Counted from the stretch's first letter, positions 34,542 to 47,926 are shown. The stretch is DNA of 64,000 bases from Conchocele bisecta (GCA_029237695.1 CM055265.1:117588067-117652066); one strand, 5' to 3'. Notes: generated by a model from the letters alone, not told the origin. Numbers and translations are program-made.

Positions 34542-35480
34542 TAGCAAACTATCAGTTCACCTAGCGCGCAAGCTAGCGAATACATACTACAGCCCTCGCG
34601 GCTACTGGAAGGGACTTGCAGCAATTAAGAACCTCGCCTCGGCGGCGGAGGTTTCTGAAAACGCTGCCAAGGAATGGCTCAATAAGCAGGCCATCTGGCA
34701 GATCTATTTGCTCGCGCCCGAGATTCGACATGCCGGTGCCGAACGAATTCCACCAAGCAGACCTCCTGTTTCTCCTTCACGATCGCGTGATCACGATCGC
34801 AAGACGTACAAGTACGCCCTGACAGTCGTTGACGTAGCGAGCCGCTACAAGGAGGCTGAGCCCCTGACCACGAAGGAGGCCAAGGATGTGGCCGAAGCTC
34901 TTTCCCGTATATACAAGAGGAGCCCTCTCAAATGGCAGAATCTTCTCCAGGTCAATCCTGGCCGCGAGTTTATGGGCGCGGTCTCTCAGCTGTTGGCGTA
35001 AAACGACGTTTCTGTCGGACTCGGCCGCGTCGATGTCCACCGGGACAAGGGGATCGTGGAGCGGTTCAATCGGACCCTGGCTGAGAGACTGTTCTGGCAC
35101 CAATATGCCCAAGAGCTTGTAGACCCTCATACGCGATCGACCGAGTGGGTGACCAGGCTGCCCGTCTTGGTCTCTGCTCTGAACGGCGAGGTGACCAGAT
35201 TGATCGGTAAGAAGCGGATGCCATCAAGGCGAAAACGGTGTCGCACAAGCCCTGTGCCGTCTCGCGCGGGCGACCCGTTGGTCTAGCGGAGCAAAAGCTT
35301 CCATCGGATGTAGCCGTCCGGTACCTCTACCAGCCTAGGGATCTGGAGGGCGGAGCCGCCGCGCGACTGATCCCGAATGGTCTATCAATGTATATCATCT
35401 GGATCGATATATTACCAAACCCGATGAGCCCGTGCTCTAGTACCTCGACAGTGGTTCATCCCGCGGGTTTGTTCGCGAAT
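34522..35480 (+). pseudogene. Retroviral-type (rve/DDE) integrase, inactivated
   Basis: Polinton integrases insert the linear element DNA. An N-terminal helical domain (SPRGYWKGLAAIKN) is followed by the core with LTVVDVASRYKEAEPL, PGREFMG and IVERFNRTLAERL. The first catalytic Asp (34760-34762, within FHQADLLF) is in another frame. The second acidic position is Asn (AAT at 34954-34956). The Glu (35059-35061) is present 35 codons later, as expected for a D,D-35-E core. A TAA at about 34999 and at least three frameshifts break the gene. Downstream, the C-terminal region (EQKLPSDVAVRYLYQP) is recognisable to about 35480. It converges on the polymerase gene. Confidence 0.85.
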
Positions 35481-35564
35481 AACTTCTTGCGGTGCCTTCT
35501 GGCACCCATCTACCCGCGGACTAAACAAATTCCAACGGCTCGGTGTGGATCCCGTCGTCAGAGT

Positions 35565-35720
35565 CGGTCAGTCACCCCCGTCATCATAGTCGGTTGGTCA
35601 GACGCTCGTCGGAGCCTTTCAGTCATAGTCGGTCTGTCAGAATCTCGTCAGAGTCTTTCAGTCAGTCGGTCATAGTCGGTCAGTCAATTACTCCCGTCAT
35701 AGTCGTTCACCCCTTAGGTC
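35565..35720. repeat. CAGTCGGTCATAGTCGGT-type repeat between convergent genes
   Basis: Short irregular repeats of GTCAGTC, CATAGTCGGT and CCCGTCAT fill the gap between the 3' ends of integrase and polymerase. Confidence 0.6.
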
Positions 35721-35743
35721 GAGACTCCCCCTTTTTTTTACCT

Positions 35744-38700
35744 ATCTATAGGCTCGGTGTGTACCACGTCTTCCATCACTCCTTTTGTCGTAGTACGCCG
35801 ACAACCCCAACTTATCCTGCTTGTACGTCTTCATCACACTGTTAACCATTCGGAATCCCCTGTTCTCCGCCATGTCCCTACCCCCTTCGAGAGAGCTCTT
35901 GTACCTCACTCATGTCAGATCGTTAGATCTCCTCGACATCGCCTTGGCGGAGATCCATCACCCACGTAGTAGTACTTGCTACACAGAACGATGGCTCTAC
36001 CCCCCTGGAATACCAACTTAAACAGTCCCGGAGTTCTGTTGCTCCACCCGTCCCACGCCAACCACTCAGCCTTCTCCTTATTGAAGTTTCTCTTCATCTT
36101 CTTCCTCACCACCGCCGCCAGCGTCTTCTCCGACACCGCGAAGTACATTCTGCCAGGCCAGTGTATCTCCGCGATCCACGTACTTGTCCAATAAGTCGTA
36201 GTAGAACTCCAGCATCCGGAGCTTGGCCAACTGGTTGACCGCTATGCCACACTGGAACGGTGTGTTGATCACCACTCGAGGCTTCCTGCTCGATATATCG
36301 TAGGCCTCCCCAATCTCATTCAGGTCGTCGAACCACGCCGTCCTCAGTGCCCGGTCAACAGTCTTCTCATCCTTCGTATACGTTGTGTTCAGGTGTCTCT
36401 CTTGTGCCTCTATCAGCTTACCACAACACGCGTTGCCAACTAGTTTGAATATCTGTGCCAACACTGCCTTGCTCTTGTCGACGTCCCCCGTCCGTCCGGC
36501 GGCGGTGACCTCTTCCACGAACCATTGGAACGGTTTGCCGGGCGTGTAGTCTATCACCCTATGCATCATCTTCTTAACGGACATTGCTCCCACGAGCTTT
36601 CTCTGATCCTAGTCCTCCCGGTCCTGGTCAGGTAGTCCTTCATGTGCTGCGGAACCTAGGTCTCGTCGACTTCTCGATTAATGAACAGTGGCGACAACTT
36701 CCGAGAACTTATCTCGCAACGTTTCCGGGACCTCTATATCCAACTCTACAAATCCGAACCACTTGTCACGCCTGACCTTCCTCACGAAACAGTTTATATA
36801 CGACTGTCTTTCCAGGTCGTCACATGTCCATATCTCCTCCTTCCCGCAAGGCATGTCCTTCGACAGGGTCGACTGGTACAGCGCATTGGCGTCGTACCCC
36901 AGCACCGCCTTGTACATCTTATCATCCCGACTCCCTACCTGACCCCTGATCGTTGACCTGCCAGCCTCGGTGTATCTGGAGAACACTATGGACGTACCAT
37001 CAACCAACCCCTCCTTCATCATCGCGTACTTCTCATCCTTCGTTGGCCACAGCTCGGGCGTGTCCGTCTCCCTATCGATCGACCCGCGGAGCAGGTACTG
37101 AAGGGAAACCCCCGGCAGAGATACCGCATCCTTGAGTATGTACACACCTCTCCCTCTGTAGGACTCCGTCATTTTAGTCAGGGCCTCAAGGAACGGTCCG
37201 ACGTCCAAGTCGTTGCAGTGTTGCAACCATTCTTGGAGCGTCTTCATCCCCTTTTCTCGGAAGACCTTCCTGCACTCTTTCCACTCAGACATCGACAGTA
37301 GGTACGCACCCTTCAACCACTCGGGATAGTCCGGCAGCCCCGGATGGCCGAGCTTGTCCGCGCTATGGAACCACTGGTATGGGAAGTGGGACTTTACCGT
37401 TTTACAGTCGTACGCCTTAACCCACCTGTCGTACGTGGTACCGAGTCCCAGATACTGGATGATGTCGAGAAATCTAATCTCTGGGGTAAACAGGAACATC
37501 GTCTTGTTGGCCCTCTTTCCGACCATGACCTTGGTCACGGTACCTTGCCTTCTCCACAAGGTACTGCTTGATGAGGTTCAGGTCGTACCTGCTACCTGTT
37601 GAACCCCACCACTGGAACTACTTGGTCGATCCACGAGACTATCTTCGCTTGCTGAGGCTTCGACATTATCTCTATGTCGGCCGGCAGATACTTCTTCCTA
37701 GCAACCTCCCTGATGACCTCTCCTCTGCGGCTCGGTCACGAACTTCTCGGCCAGCGTGTCGGGGTCTCGTTCGCAGATGTGGGTAATCCCCTCGTGCATC
37801 GTATCCCCCAACGACACCGATATTAGGGACGTGCTCGACCTCGAAGGTCAGGTCTTTGGTGGGTCGCGTGGTTTTCGACTTGTCGAGATACGCCTCGAAG
37901 TCGTAGACTATCTGGTGAGGGTACAGAGTCGTCTCCTCCTCGGGCGGTGGAGGATAGCGGGGATTCCTCTCATTCAATCACTCGCACTCCCACATCACCA
38001 CCAACTCGTAACACGGCTCTATTATCTTGTCGTCTTGGATGTTCGTCCTCCTGTACAGCGATGACTCTTTACCTCTCCTGCAATGCCTCGGACACCTGTG
38101 CCAGTCCCTGCAATGCCTCGGACGCCCGTGCCAGTAGCATCCATGAAACTGAAACACGGTCTTGGTCTCGTGACAGTAACCGTCGACCGGATCGCCGGCC
38201 ACCCACCTCTCGCCTCCGTGACCACATCTCGCGTGATGTATGTGCTCTCCTACCCTCTCCTCTTCTCTGCTCAACCATTGAATCGACATCGCACTCGCTG
38301 ACCCCTTGGTGTAGGACGCCTTCTCGTATGCCGACTGCGGTCTCTCTATCCTCTTACCGGGACATATCACCACAGTCTTCCCATCCATGCAGGTGATCGC
38401 GTGCCTGTGCATGTTACACGACTTTGTGAACCGTTGTTGATATCCGGTGCACCCATACTCTTTCGTCATCTTGCGGAGGTTCTTGATTAGGAACGAGTGA
38501 GCCCCTTCATGAGGTACCACACTCCGTCGTCGGTGAGCCCCTTCATGAGGTACCACACTCCGTCGTCGGTGAGCTCGTAGACACGAATGCCCAGCTTGAA
38601 ATGCTCTTCGACCTTCTTAAGGTCGTCCAGAGGGATTCCCTAACTACGCGGTCCGTTATCGTGACCGAGGTTCTCGTTTATCCACGGACTGCCCGGTGAA

Positions 38701-39254
38701 TTTTTGTGAAAGATCATCTTATCAGCGGTCTCGATGTTCCTAATACGATACGAGCACGAATACCTCAGAAAACATGCCGTGGTCATCTCTGGACGAATTT
38801 TATTCACTATGCGATTAGCGATCTCCCCGTCTACCCCTCTCTCGAAGGTCCAGACTATCTTTCTCCTACCCCTATCAACAGTATCACTAACTTCAGCTTA
38901 TTCGGCGAGAATCCTAGGACCATCCTCCACCAAAGCTCTGGCGACATTTCTCCTCCTCCTAGGAGGCTTCCCCATCTTTTGGAGTGTGTTTGTGCGAGTG
39001 CTGGCATCGTCTTTAACACTCTGCGCGTAAGCAGTGGCGCGCAGACTAGCCGTCGTCTCGTTTTCCAATTTCTCGGATTGTTTATCAGGGTCGGCAGGCA
39101 GTCGTCCGGTCGAAACCGCACGACGCAGCCTCTCCTCGCGAACGACAGCTCGCGCACCACTTATCCTATCCCCTATATCTTTCTTGAGTTTCAAACCTCT
39201 TAGGGAAATTCCCCAACTCTTAGCTTGCTCTCTCATTTGCTTTACGGTAGGCAT
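35744..39254 (-). pseudogene. Protein-primed family B DNA polymerase (pPolB), inactivated
   Basis: The order from 39254 downward starts with a SAP-like N-terminus (MPTVKQMREQAKSWGISLRGLK). Next is a zinc-finger-like YGCTGYQQRF...HRHAITC, then a Cys/His-rich block with FQFHGCYWHG (a nuclease-like module in my recollection of Polinton polymerases). The exonuclease I motif DFEAY is at 37900-37902 onward. Polymerase motif A (GYDANALY) is near 36880 and motif B (KLVGNACCGK) near 36440, whose usual Tyr is Cys here. The motif C region near 36150 lacks the DTDS core. Several frameshifts and stops (for example near 38640, 37740, 37560, 36640, 36150) and a 36 bp in-frame duplication (38497-38568) interrupt it. 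The full-length family is about 1,100 residues, matching the 3.5 kb span. It would replicate the element from a terminal protein. Confidence 0.9.
38497..38568 (-). repeat. 36 bp in-frame tandem duplication in polymerase gene
   Basis: GTGAGCCCCTTCATGAGGTA and the following 16 bases occur twice in direct tandem without any mismatch, encoding DDGVWYLMKGLT twice. Confidence 0.9.
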
Positions 39255-39282
39255 TATGATTAGTATAAGTAATGGATGTCTT

Positions 39283-39590
39283 TGCTCTAACAGGTTGTAA
39301 AAGGTGGTGACTTACTATGTATGACAGGCCACTGGTATAACATATGGATGACTTATCTCTAACACCACGTCAGAGGTGGTGACTTGCTATGTATGACAGG
39401 CTTTGCTATGTATGGTAGATTGCTGTATATACTGAGTACAACCTAGGGGTGACTTATCTCTAACAGGACGTCAGAGGTGGTAAGTTGTTGTGTATGACAG
39501 GCTTTGCTATGCATGGCAGATTGTTGTATATACTGAGTATAACATAGGGGCGGCTTATCTCTAACATGTTGTCAGAGGTGGTGACATCTC
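39283..39590. repeat. Subterminal repeats of element 1, right end
   Basis: CTCTAACA followed by a GTCAGAGGTGGTGAC-type block occurs at 39283, 39357, 39456 and 39558 (spacing 74, 99, 102 bp), with GTATGACAGGC between. One inverse copy is in the left terminal repeat (28625-28656). Confidence 0.8.
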
Positions 39591-39771
39591 GCATCACCAT
39601 ATCCTATGAGTCGTCACTATGACCTCATTGATAGATATAAGTTCGCAGCCATACCATGCGAACAGTGGAGGAAACCCGAGTAGCATATGAGAGTCAAAAA
39701 TGATACCACCTCCTGATGGGAGGTACCGTGTGTAGCGTGGGGGCTCTCAGAGGGAGGTGGTATCATTTTGA
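39526..39771 (-). repeat. Element 1 right terminal inverted repeat
   Basis: The complement of 28441-28686, ending TATCATTTTGA. As on the left, the tip contains a hairpin pair, GATACCACCTCC (39703-39714) and GGAGGTGGTATC (39754-39765). Confidence 0.9.
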
Positions 39772-39900
39772 CAACAGAAAATTCTCATTGTCATAATACC
39801 ACATTCTCATGTTTTTGGCGATAAAAGTTGACCCTATCCCCCTTGGTGATTTTTTTATTTCTTTCTTTATATGTATTTATGTAGTGATTTTTAGGTGAGT

Positions 39901-39966
39901 AGTATATAAGAGGCAAACATGATACCACCTCCTGATGGGAGGCACCGTGCGTGATTCTTATATACT
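39901..39966. repeat. Detached terminal fragment of element 1
   Basis: AGTATATAAG (39901-39910) and CTTATATACT (39957-39966) are inverse complements flanking ATGATACCACCTCCTGATGG, the same words as the terminal repeat tip. The left end of element 1 also has AGTATATAA directly before its tip (28429). This is a solo or duplicated terminus 130 bp outside the right repeat. Confidence 0.7.
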
Positions 39967-42900
39967 ACTGGTGTTGATAACATATCCGGACAAGTCTTAT
40001 AGATTTGTCATCTTTTATCGCATGTCAACCAAATTTAGATATCTCGTAGCCTGGCCAAGTGTTTCCCATTAGGCCAAGACACAGTATGAAACTAATGTTC
40101 ATAGCTCGTGTTGCAGTTGCTAATGTAACGTCATGTTTTGGATTGCGGCCCAAGTAATGTAATTTTGTATGAATAATTTTCAAATAAGGCAGAGTGAGAA
40201 GTGTTGGCGTTTCCCTGTTGTTGGCTGCTGTCTGAAATAATTTTGGGGAATAATAGCGACATTATTTAAAATTTCGAATGCGACGAAATATTTTAAAAAT
40301 CGGACATCATGACTGGAAATGACGTAGTTTAACGACTGACAGCTCTGTGTAAGAGAATATGCCGGAAAAACCAAGAGATTATATTAAAGTTTGTATTTTA
40401 ACACAAAACACGAGATATTGATGATGAGAGAAAGTCCATCATCGGGATGACAATATACGAACGATACAGTCGGATAGACAATGGACATGAATGCGCCAAA
40501 GGCTAGGCCAGACATGGAGGTACAAAAGTTACGTCGTCAGACGTTGTGACCGAAAGTAAATTTCTTGGTCGACTGACCATTTTTCGTGAAATGCCAGATC
40601 GGTTGAACTCATTGTATGATTAAAAAGATTTAAATATGAAGAGACATAGAGCTAGAGGGATCCCGATGATGGTGAACATGTAGCAGAAGGCGAGTTACCA
40701 ATTTCTCTCGAGTTTTAGGATAGTTGAAATGATATATTGTACATTTTTCCAATTGAGTGGTTACAGTGGATGAATCTATTATCAAATATCGTCGAATGAG
40801 GCGTTATTCAATCCTCCATATTCGCCCAATCTTGCCCCATGATTTCAATCTTTAATACCGTACACGAACAGCCGCATACAGAGAATCCACTTCGACAACG
40901 TCAGCAGTCAATAATGTTACTGCTGGTATTTCAGGTGGTATGTTTGAACAAAGGTGAATTGCATTGCCTGACTTAGCTGTCGGAAGTGCATGTAGTATAA
41001 ACAAAGATGTTATATCGTTTAATTTGAAAAATAATAACCCATTGTGCGAGCCCGAAATGAAAGTATGGAAATGTTCTTCTTCCATTGAAAAATATGGAGC
41101 ATAACATTAACATAACGTCATGTTGACGTCGGGCCCCATATCGTGTGATGACGTTGTGTTGGTAGCGATAAAAGTGCCCATGATATATTAATGACGAGTT
41201 GTGCATATGGAATCGATGAAGCATTTATCAATCATCATGGATGTGAATTTTCAGTTAACCAAAGGCATATGGATGTTGCAGCATAATAATACTGGTTATT
41301 CAACCAACACTGGAAATCGAAAACTCTTACAAGCAACCTATCCGCGATGATCGGTGACTGGTAATGATGCGATGTGTTGGCAGTTTCAACATTAGTCACA
41401 CGAGTGACCGTACAACTTTATGTACATATTTTGCTTGCAAATCTTCTAAAATTATCCCGCGGGACCATAACCCAAACCGCGTAAATATAATACATAAGTG
41501 GATGTTGCAGTTGCAGGTTCTGCATATAGGATGCACATCTCTCATTTTAGATATGTGTGACAATTGACTTTCATATCATGATAAAGTGGTGTTATTTTAA
41601 TTACATATCGACTCTATTATTGGTCAGAGGTTGGTAAGTGATTAGAACACCCCTGGAGACAATAGAAAAGTTTGCATCTATATGCAAACCTGGGCACGAA
41701 ATAGTTCGTGCTTCACGGTAAACCACACACGCTGTGCAGCTATGGTCATTTGGTGACACGCTGAATACCTGCCGAGGAAAGGGACCTTACGACGGCGACC
41801 GTAGCCCACATCAGTACACATTTGCGCAATTTGATCAGGGGATAAGTTGGTCGCAATTATAGCAATTAAAGTTATTATTGTCATCGACTTGCAGAATTTG
41901 ATCAATATATCGACCGAATAACTACAAATGGTGGTGAGAATATGTACTGGTCACTCATACATGTAATGTACATACATTGTTTTATCAACAAGCGAGTCAC
42001 GCGAGTATCGAGAATCAGATTGGTGCAGCCTGGATATACAAGTATTTTTACTAAAGGGTTTTGTTAATCCATTGGGAATTTGAAAAAATAACCAGGAGAC
42101 ACGAATTAGACAGACAACACATTTCAATTAAACACGTCTTTAATTCCGACAGGTATGAATTAAAGACGGCCGATTTTTACGTTTTCCGTCTCCAGGGACT
42201 GTCCACAGAAGTTCCCACTCTACATGCCCCTCTACTCAGACAAGGAATAGATGCAGAAACAGTTCAATCGTTGGCATTCATTTTGCGGATTCGGACATCT
42301 TGGTTGCCCTATCGAATGGATAAATGAATGATGATAAACAAACACACGAATTTCACTTGTAATCGGGTTGCGGGGACAAGCCTGGGTCAGTAGCTGACGT
42401 ATAGATGAAATATGTTAACAGAAAGACTCACGGAAGACATGGCTAAAGTGTAATAAAAGTAGAGCATTGTTAAAAATTAAAACATATATTCATACCTGGC
42501 AAATTTCCATGTTTCTGTTTACATTAGTACACGGAATAAACCCGAGGGGTGATCAGTAAGCGGTAGGAAAGTGCTATAAATCGATGCTCTCTCGTGAAGT
42601 GGTATGTGTTCACATCACTCAGCAACCATTTATACATACATGTAATACACATATTGGTATAGTTTCATAACTGTGGTGTGGATAGCGATTGGCTTACAAA
42701 TACGTTATAGTCTGTATTCAGACAATAGCATAAACTAAATTAGTCATCAGTTGCACACAAAACTAGCTTTCGCAGCGCTAGTTTTCTTTTCAGTATAATA
42801 ATTATATTATTTTTTATCAACCCCATTCACGGGTCTTACGCCATAAAAAATAATTCTAACAACTTAGCTTGATCGCCTTTTCAGTGTGATACATGTTTTC

Positions 42901-45900
42901 GTAGTCGGGTTGCGACGATTAACCACCATGCACGATTAGTTGCGATTCCTAACTCCATGGTTCGGTGTACGAATACAATCTTCAGTTTCGGCTTCCATTT
43001 TCATAAATCTCTATTTATCATTTTTGGTTTTCCAAAAATCTATTTTTCACTCAACATTTTCGCCCCCCCCCCCCACTCCCAATGTCAATTCGGCCCAGAA
43101 CAAGCACTAGTGATACTTTATAGTGTTTATTCCATAATAATCATACTAATGTCATTCATGTTTACGTGATCCGAGATGTTAAGGGATTTCAATTGTTGAA
43201 CACACCTCGTAAATGATTTGTATAACTGACTAACCAATAACAGGTACATTATTACTGCATATGCTTCACGTGCATGTGCATTTGTATACACTACACCAGG
43301 ATACGAGGCCCTTCGCTTACAAACATATTCTATACATGTACCTGATATACATTATTATGCATTCGGATGATAAGCTGATGATTTGATACTACACATCGTG
43401 GTGAAAGCAAGTTTATGACCATCAAATTTCCAATTAATTTCCAATTAATAAGACTTTTCGAAAACTCCACCGACCTCACTGTGTGTTTTGTGCATTATGT
43501 ATTGCTTATACACAAACAATCAAGAAGCTTCATTGAAATCACTGATTCTGAATCTATTAGAGAGATTTTAATGCATTTGTTTTGCCAAATTCAATACAAA
43601 CCCGGATATTAATGGCATTATGTAGATGCGTGTCTACCTCCGTTTATAATAAAATGAGTGGCATTAAATGTCATATCATTCGCTAACTTAATTACAGGCT
43701 CGACTTGTTCTAAAGTCTCAAATTACCAAGATAATAGATGGTAATATCGTTGGCATACACTAGGTTCATAGTTAAGGTTATTTAGGAATCAAAGTGCAGT
43801 GTAAGTGAATACTTCGCTAATATGTAGCCAGTAAAATTATGCGTTCACCATTTTGAATTCATTAGGATAACCGACGAAAAAGAGCGACAATGTCAAAGAT
43901 CGACAGTTAGGCGACAATGTACAGCGCCTCAAGCATTTGTAAGTCATTGATGCTGCGAGGAATATTTTGTCACGACACCATGGCCATAACGTCAAACATG
44001 GATTCACGTTCAGTGACGTCACAAGTGCGAGATGTCCCATACGATTACCATGATTACATTATTGTAATTTAACAATTATCGTTAACAGGTATAAAAGCAA
44101 GGATGATTGTCATCGCTGTCTTCGACATTCATGGCTATAGGATATGCATCATCGCGAATGTCTGATGACGATCATTTTCAATTGATCAGAATTTGCATTG
44201 ACCAAGAAAGATTTTATTGATGGCACATGACGAGAAAAACGTAAAATATAATATTCAGTCACAAACGAATGTTACGAATGAAACTTTATTTTGACAATAA
44301 TAAAGTATCATGTTTTTATTATTTGGGGGGAGCTGTTTTGTGGGGCTGGAGCTTTTGTTGTATTTAATATTATTTTCCCATTTATCCCGTAGTTCTTATT
44401 TTTGTTGGGGATAGTATACGACTGGTTGTGGAGTGCATTATTTGCCACTTTGAAAACCCAGGAACCACATTAATTTGTACATGTTGTACGTATACCATAT
44501 TTGTCTATGCTTGTATTGTTACTATTTTGATTTTCCTTGCTCATTAGTCCCATTAGGTTTATACCTCTCTAGTTTACATCCATCGTACAGGAGGATGCAA
44601 GTGAAAAATGCGGATAGTAAGGCTACTGTACCGGTAATTAAAGTTGGGGGTGCGGGGCGACATTTAGGAATAACATGTTCTTGGAATTTAATATTTGTAT
44701 ACGTGTGTAACTATTTTACCTGTTTTAAAAAGAATGACAGCCGGATATGCGGATATCTGTCTAACCATTTAGTAACCTGGATACATATTGTATTGATATA
44801 TTGTACAGAATAAATTAATCATTGCATATTAACGCTTACTAGTAATAGTGACAATAACTAGATATTTCCGTGAAGCATTCAAGGAAACAACGAAAGGAGG
44901 ATATAATCCACGACATAGGGTTGAATTACAAATCATCATGATCATAGTCATATTGTATGGTGTATGTAATATTTCATGCCACACATTTTGAATGCGTCGT
45001 TGGCTAACGTTTCACTTCGAATGACTAGTAAACAAAAGACAGACATGCAATGTTGCGTGCTTGTATCACAATGTGAACGATTGATTCATTAAAGATGGGG
45101 GCACGCACATCAGGATGTATTGTGGGAGTTATATTTTATTGTTTCAACCTTTAGATATGGCATTAATATTCACAAACATCATTTGGTTTGTATGATACAC
45201 ACGATACACATATTACACGTATTTTACAGTATTGGTAAGACGGAAATCAAAATTTTTGAGGTCAATGGCAATAAGCGCATTTTCTCAAAATATGAGCAAA
45301 AATCATTATTTATTCGTCCAATGAATTTCCTTGTGTACACTAATTATACTTTATAGGATATCGACAATAGTCGTAAATAAGTTGATAAAGTTGATTTAAA
45401 TAATTAAAACTATCAATAGCAATTCACCATTTCTGTACATCTATATACAGTGACTCAAGTCACTCTAAGCACGGTATTGAAATATTAGGTAATACTACAT
45501 GTATGTAAAAAACGGATATTACGTAATTAGGTACCCGTTAAATTTCTGTAAAACGTACTATGCACAAATACATTTTCACCGTGCATGAATACCTAATTAT
45601 GCAACCATTTCACATGTTTTCAACATCAACATTTAATTAATATGTCAATACTGTGTTTAGAGTGACGGTATGTACATGCGAAGAAATGGTGATTAGTTTT
45701 AATATTTTTTTAATATTTAAATAAATCATTACGCAAACAATGTATTAGCGAGCGTACCTCACTATAACCCCAGTTACCTATGTAAGCAGGGGGTTTGATG
45801 AGGTACCCGCGCAATAGGTAATGCGGTCAAATAGGTCACGATGCAGTGATTATTTTCGATCAATAACTTATGTTGTAAGCGATTGTAATGTATATTTTCA

Positions 45901-47029
45901 ATATTTATATTATTAAAATGTATCATATCGGTACCCCTTTAAGTAATATTTGTATATTTTAAATGTATTGATGTTCTCATGAAGCGCATGAATATAAGTA
46001 TTAATTAATCCAGCTTATATTGAGGCAAATCACACAGCGTTAAAACATAGTGCTGGAGTATAAACCATAGTATCGTATAGTATTCATAAGTATATCACTA
46101 TTAAACATTAATTACAATATGTATGCATATTATTGAAACAGTAGATACTACCGCTGTTTCGCTATATGTGATATTTATAACAAAAACATTTTTTCATTCG
46201 TCCGCGTGCGGATTTCTGTCACACAAAGCGCCATTTTCAGTTCATATTTTGACCTGTGCATATGAACCGGATTAAGTTTAAACAACGCTCGATTCCGTCC
46301 AATTCAAATTTCTCTGCAGAATGTTCAGACTAACTACATAAGTAATGCTGCTAAATAAGTGTTAACGGCTTGAACATGGTCATCGCTAAAAGGACGAAAC
46401 CACAGTCGTATTATTGAAAAATAAGATTTACCCGAGACCTCATGGGGGCCGCCATTAATCCAGTGTAAACAATAGACCGTGTGATCCCATTCCACGAGTA
46501 CCCCCGCTTAGTCAAACGGTGTGCTAATCATGATATTATGTTCCCAATAATTGGAAACGGTTTGAATTTCTTGGTAAAAACTACGAAAGTCATAAAAAAT
46601 AACGATGTATATTTAACATTGGATACGCGTAAACGGTATTACTCTCTAATCGGATCGTCAGTTGTCGTCGATAGCGATTTAACGTACTGATCTGGTCTTA
46701 ACTTATTGTCAACTTTCAACGCCATTTACAGAATATGTGGCTAATTTTGGAAATAAATAACGGCTAATTACGATGACGTCTGCTCTGAAATATCTGTCAA
46801 CTTGCGGACGTAATTTAAGGAAATCGATTATATTGTAAGGCTACATCTGTGACTAATTACGAATTTATGTATGGTCTTTGGCAATGTTTTGAAATTTACG
46901 TGTCGTTTTGATGTGTGCCGGAACACCTCACTGTCGGAGACAACATGACAATTAACGATATACTCTCGATTATACACAGATCTATTAGACGGCTGGCTAT
47001 TAAAACAAAAAAGTAGTTCAGTACACCTT
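39967..47029. other. 7 kb gene-less stretch between the two Polintons
   Basis: AT-rich host DNA. I find no conserved protein motif, tRNA or rRNA. A poly-C run (43063-43078) and scattered short inverted words are the only structure. Frames of 60-110 codons here have no recognisable content. Introns or regulatory DNA of a host gene cannot be excluded. Confidence 0.5.
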
Positions 47030-47250
47030 CGCCGATATTGTTTTTAGAAAATCAGTAAAATTTTCCGTAAATGGTGTTGAAAAGTTGACACAAATTATAT
47101 CACCGTATTTAGATGTACCGATATTGTTTTAAAAAATCAGTAATTTTTTTCCGTAAATGGTGTTGAAAATTGACACAAAATATATAGCAGCATTTATGTT
47201 TAGAAAATCACCAATATTTTCTGTAAATGGTGTTGACACAAAATTCAGCG
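47030..47250. repeat. Tandem repeat, ~80-90 bp units
   Basis: Three units share AGAAAATCA, TTTTCCGTAAATGGTGTTGA and TGACACAAA. The GTAAATGGTGTTGA word also resembles MITE family 2 interiors. Confidence 0.75.
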
Positions 47251-47660
47251 ATCACGCGGAATTCAAATAAAATATAAAAAATAATAATTTAATAAATAGA
47301 CGCCGAAGGCTACTGTGTTTGCGGCCAGTGAATTTTGGTCGTGGTAGCCACATGCGCAGTTCGAACAGTGTTGTGATCAGATGGAGGATAATTATTATTT
47401 CAAATTCATAAACAAATGTTTGCTGTCCGAAAATTAATTAATTGTGACAGCCAAACAAATAGATTTTGTGACATTAAAAAATTATATGGTATAGACAGTA
47501 CATAAAAAAAACAGTAACAAACTGTCTGTGTATATATTACTTAAAGACAGACAATTTCATCGTTGGTAAGTTTCTATCAATGTATAGCTATTTTTATTAG
47601 AATCATAAAATTGTGAAAATATTAAAACCACGTAAATAATATATATGGAGGAAAAAAAAA

Positions 47661-47752
47661 TACCAAGTCGAGGTTTGAAGCCCCGACCCTTTCGGGAATC
47701 GGGAATTAAATCATAGAAGTCGGCGACCTTAACCTCAAGACTATTGCGACAT
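47661..47752 (-). repeat. tRNA-like SINE, class II tRNA type
   Basis: On the minus strand an A-box-like GTCTTGAGGTTAAGGTCG (47724-47741) precedes a long variable region with a small stem and a B box GGCTTCAAACC (47672-47682), then an A/T-rich tail. This resembles a Leu/Ser-type tRNA head. Pairing is imperfect, so it is not called as a working tRNA. Confidence 0.5.
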
Positions 47753-47816
47753 TTTCGATGATCACATTTATACAGAAGTGCTATCAGTATTACGCAACCA
47801 TTTGAACGTAATAATT

Positions 47817-47890
47817 GTATCCCCCGGACTCCGTCGGGGGATACTATGGATTTGACAGCGGGCCTCGTCCGCGTCCGCGTCCGCGTCCGT

Positions 47891-47926
<36 letters not shown>

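Larger units (their letters stand above)
28429..39966. mobile_element. Polinton/Maverick element 1 (defective, ~11.5 kb)
   Basis: Long terminal inverted repeats (28441-28686 and 39526-39771) enclose protein-primed DNA polymerase B, retroviral-type integrase, penton-like, zinc-ribbon, membrane and several Polinton-type genes. Compared with element 2 in this window, the major capsid, packaging ATPase and 464-residue membrane genes are missing. Polymerase and integrase are disrupted, so it cannot move alone. The outer limits use AGTATATAA at 28429 and its complement ending at 39966. A conservative reading is 28441-39771. No convincing target duplication is visible at either pair of limits. Confidence 0.85.

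Noticed and set aside
28429..39966. Exogenous adenovirus-like genome or retrovirus inserted in the host
   Set aside because: The combination of protein-primed polymerase, retroviral-type integrase and long terminal inverted repeats is the Polinton/Maverick signature; no reverse transcriptase or LTR is seen.
39967..47029. Several 60-112 codon frames, for example 44475-44813
   Set aside because: Frames of this length occur by chance in 7 kb of AT-rich DNA; none shows conserved motifs or a homologue within the window.
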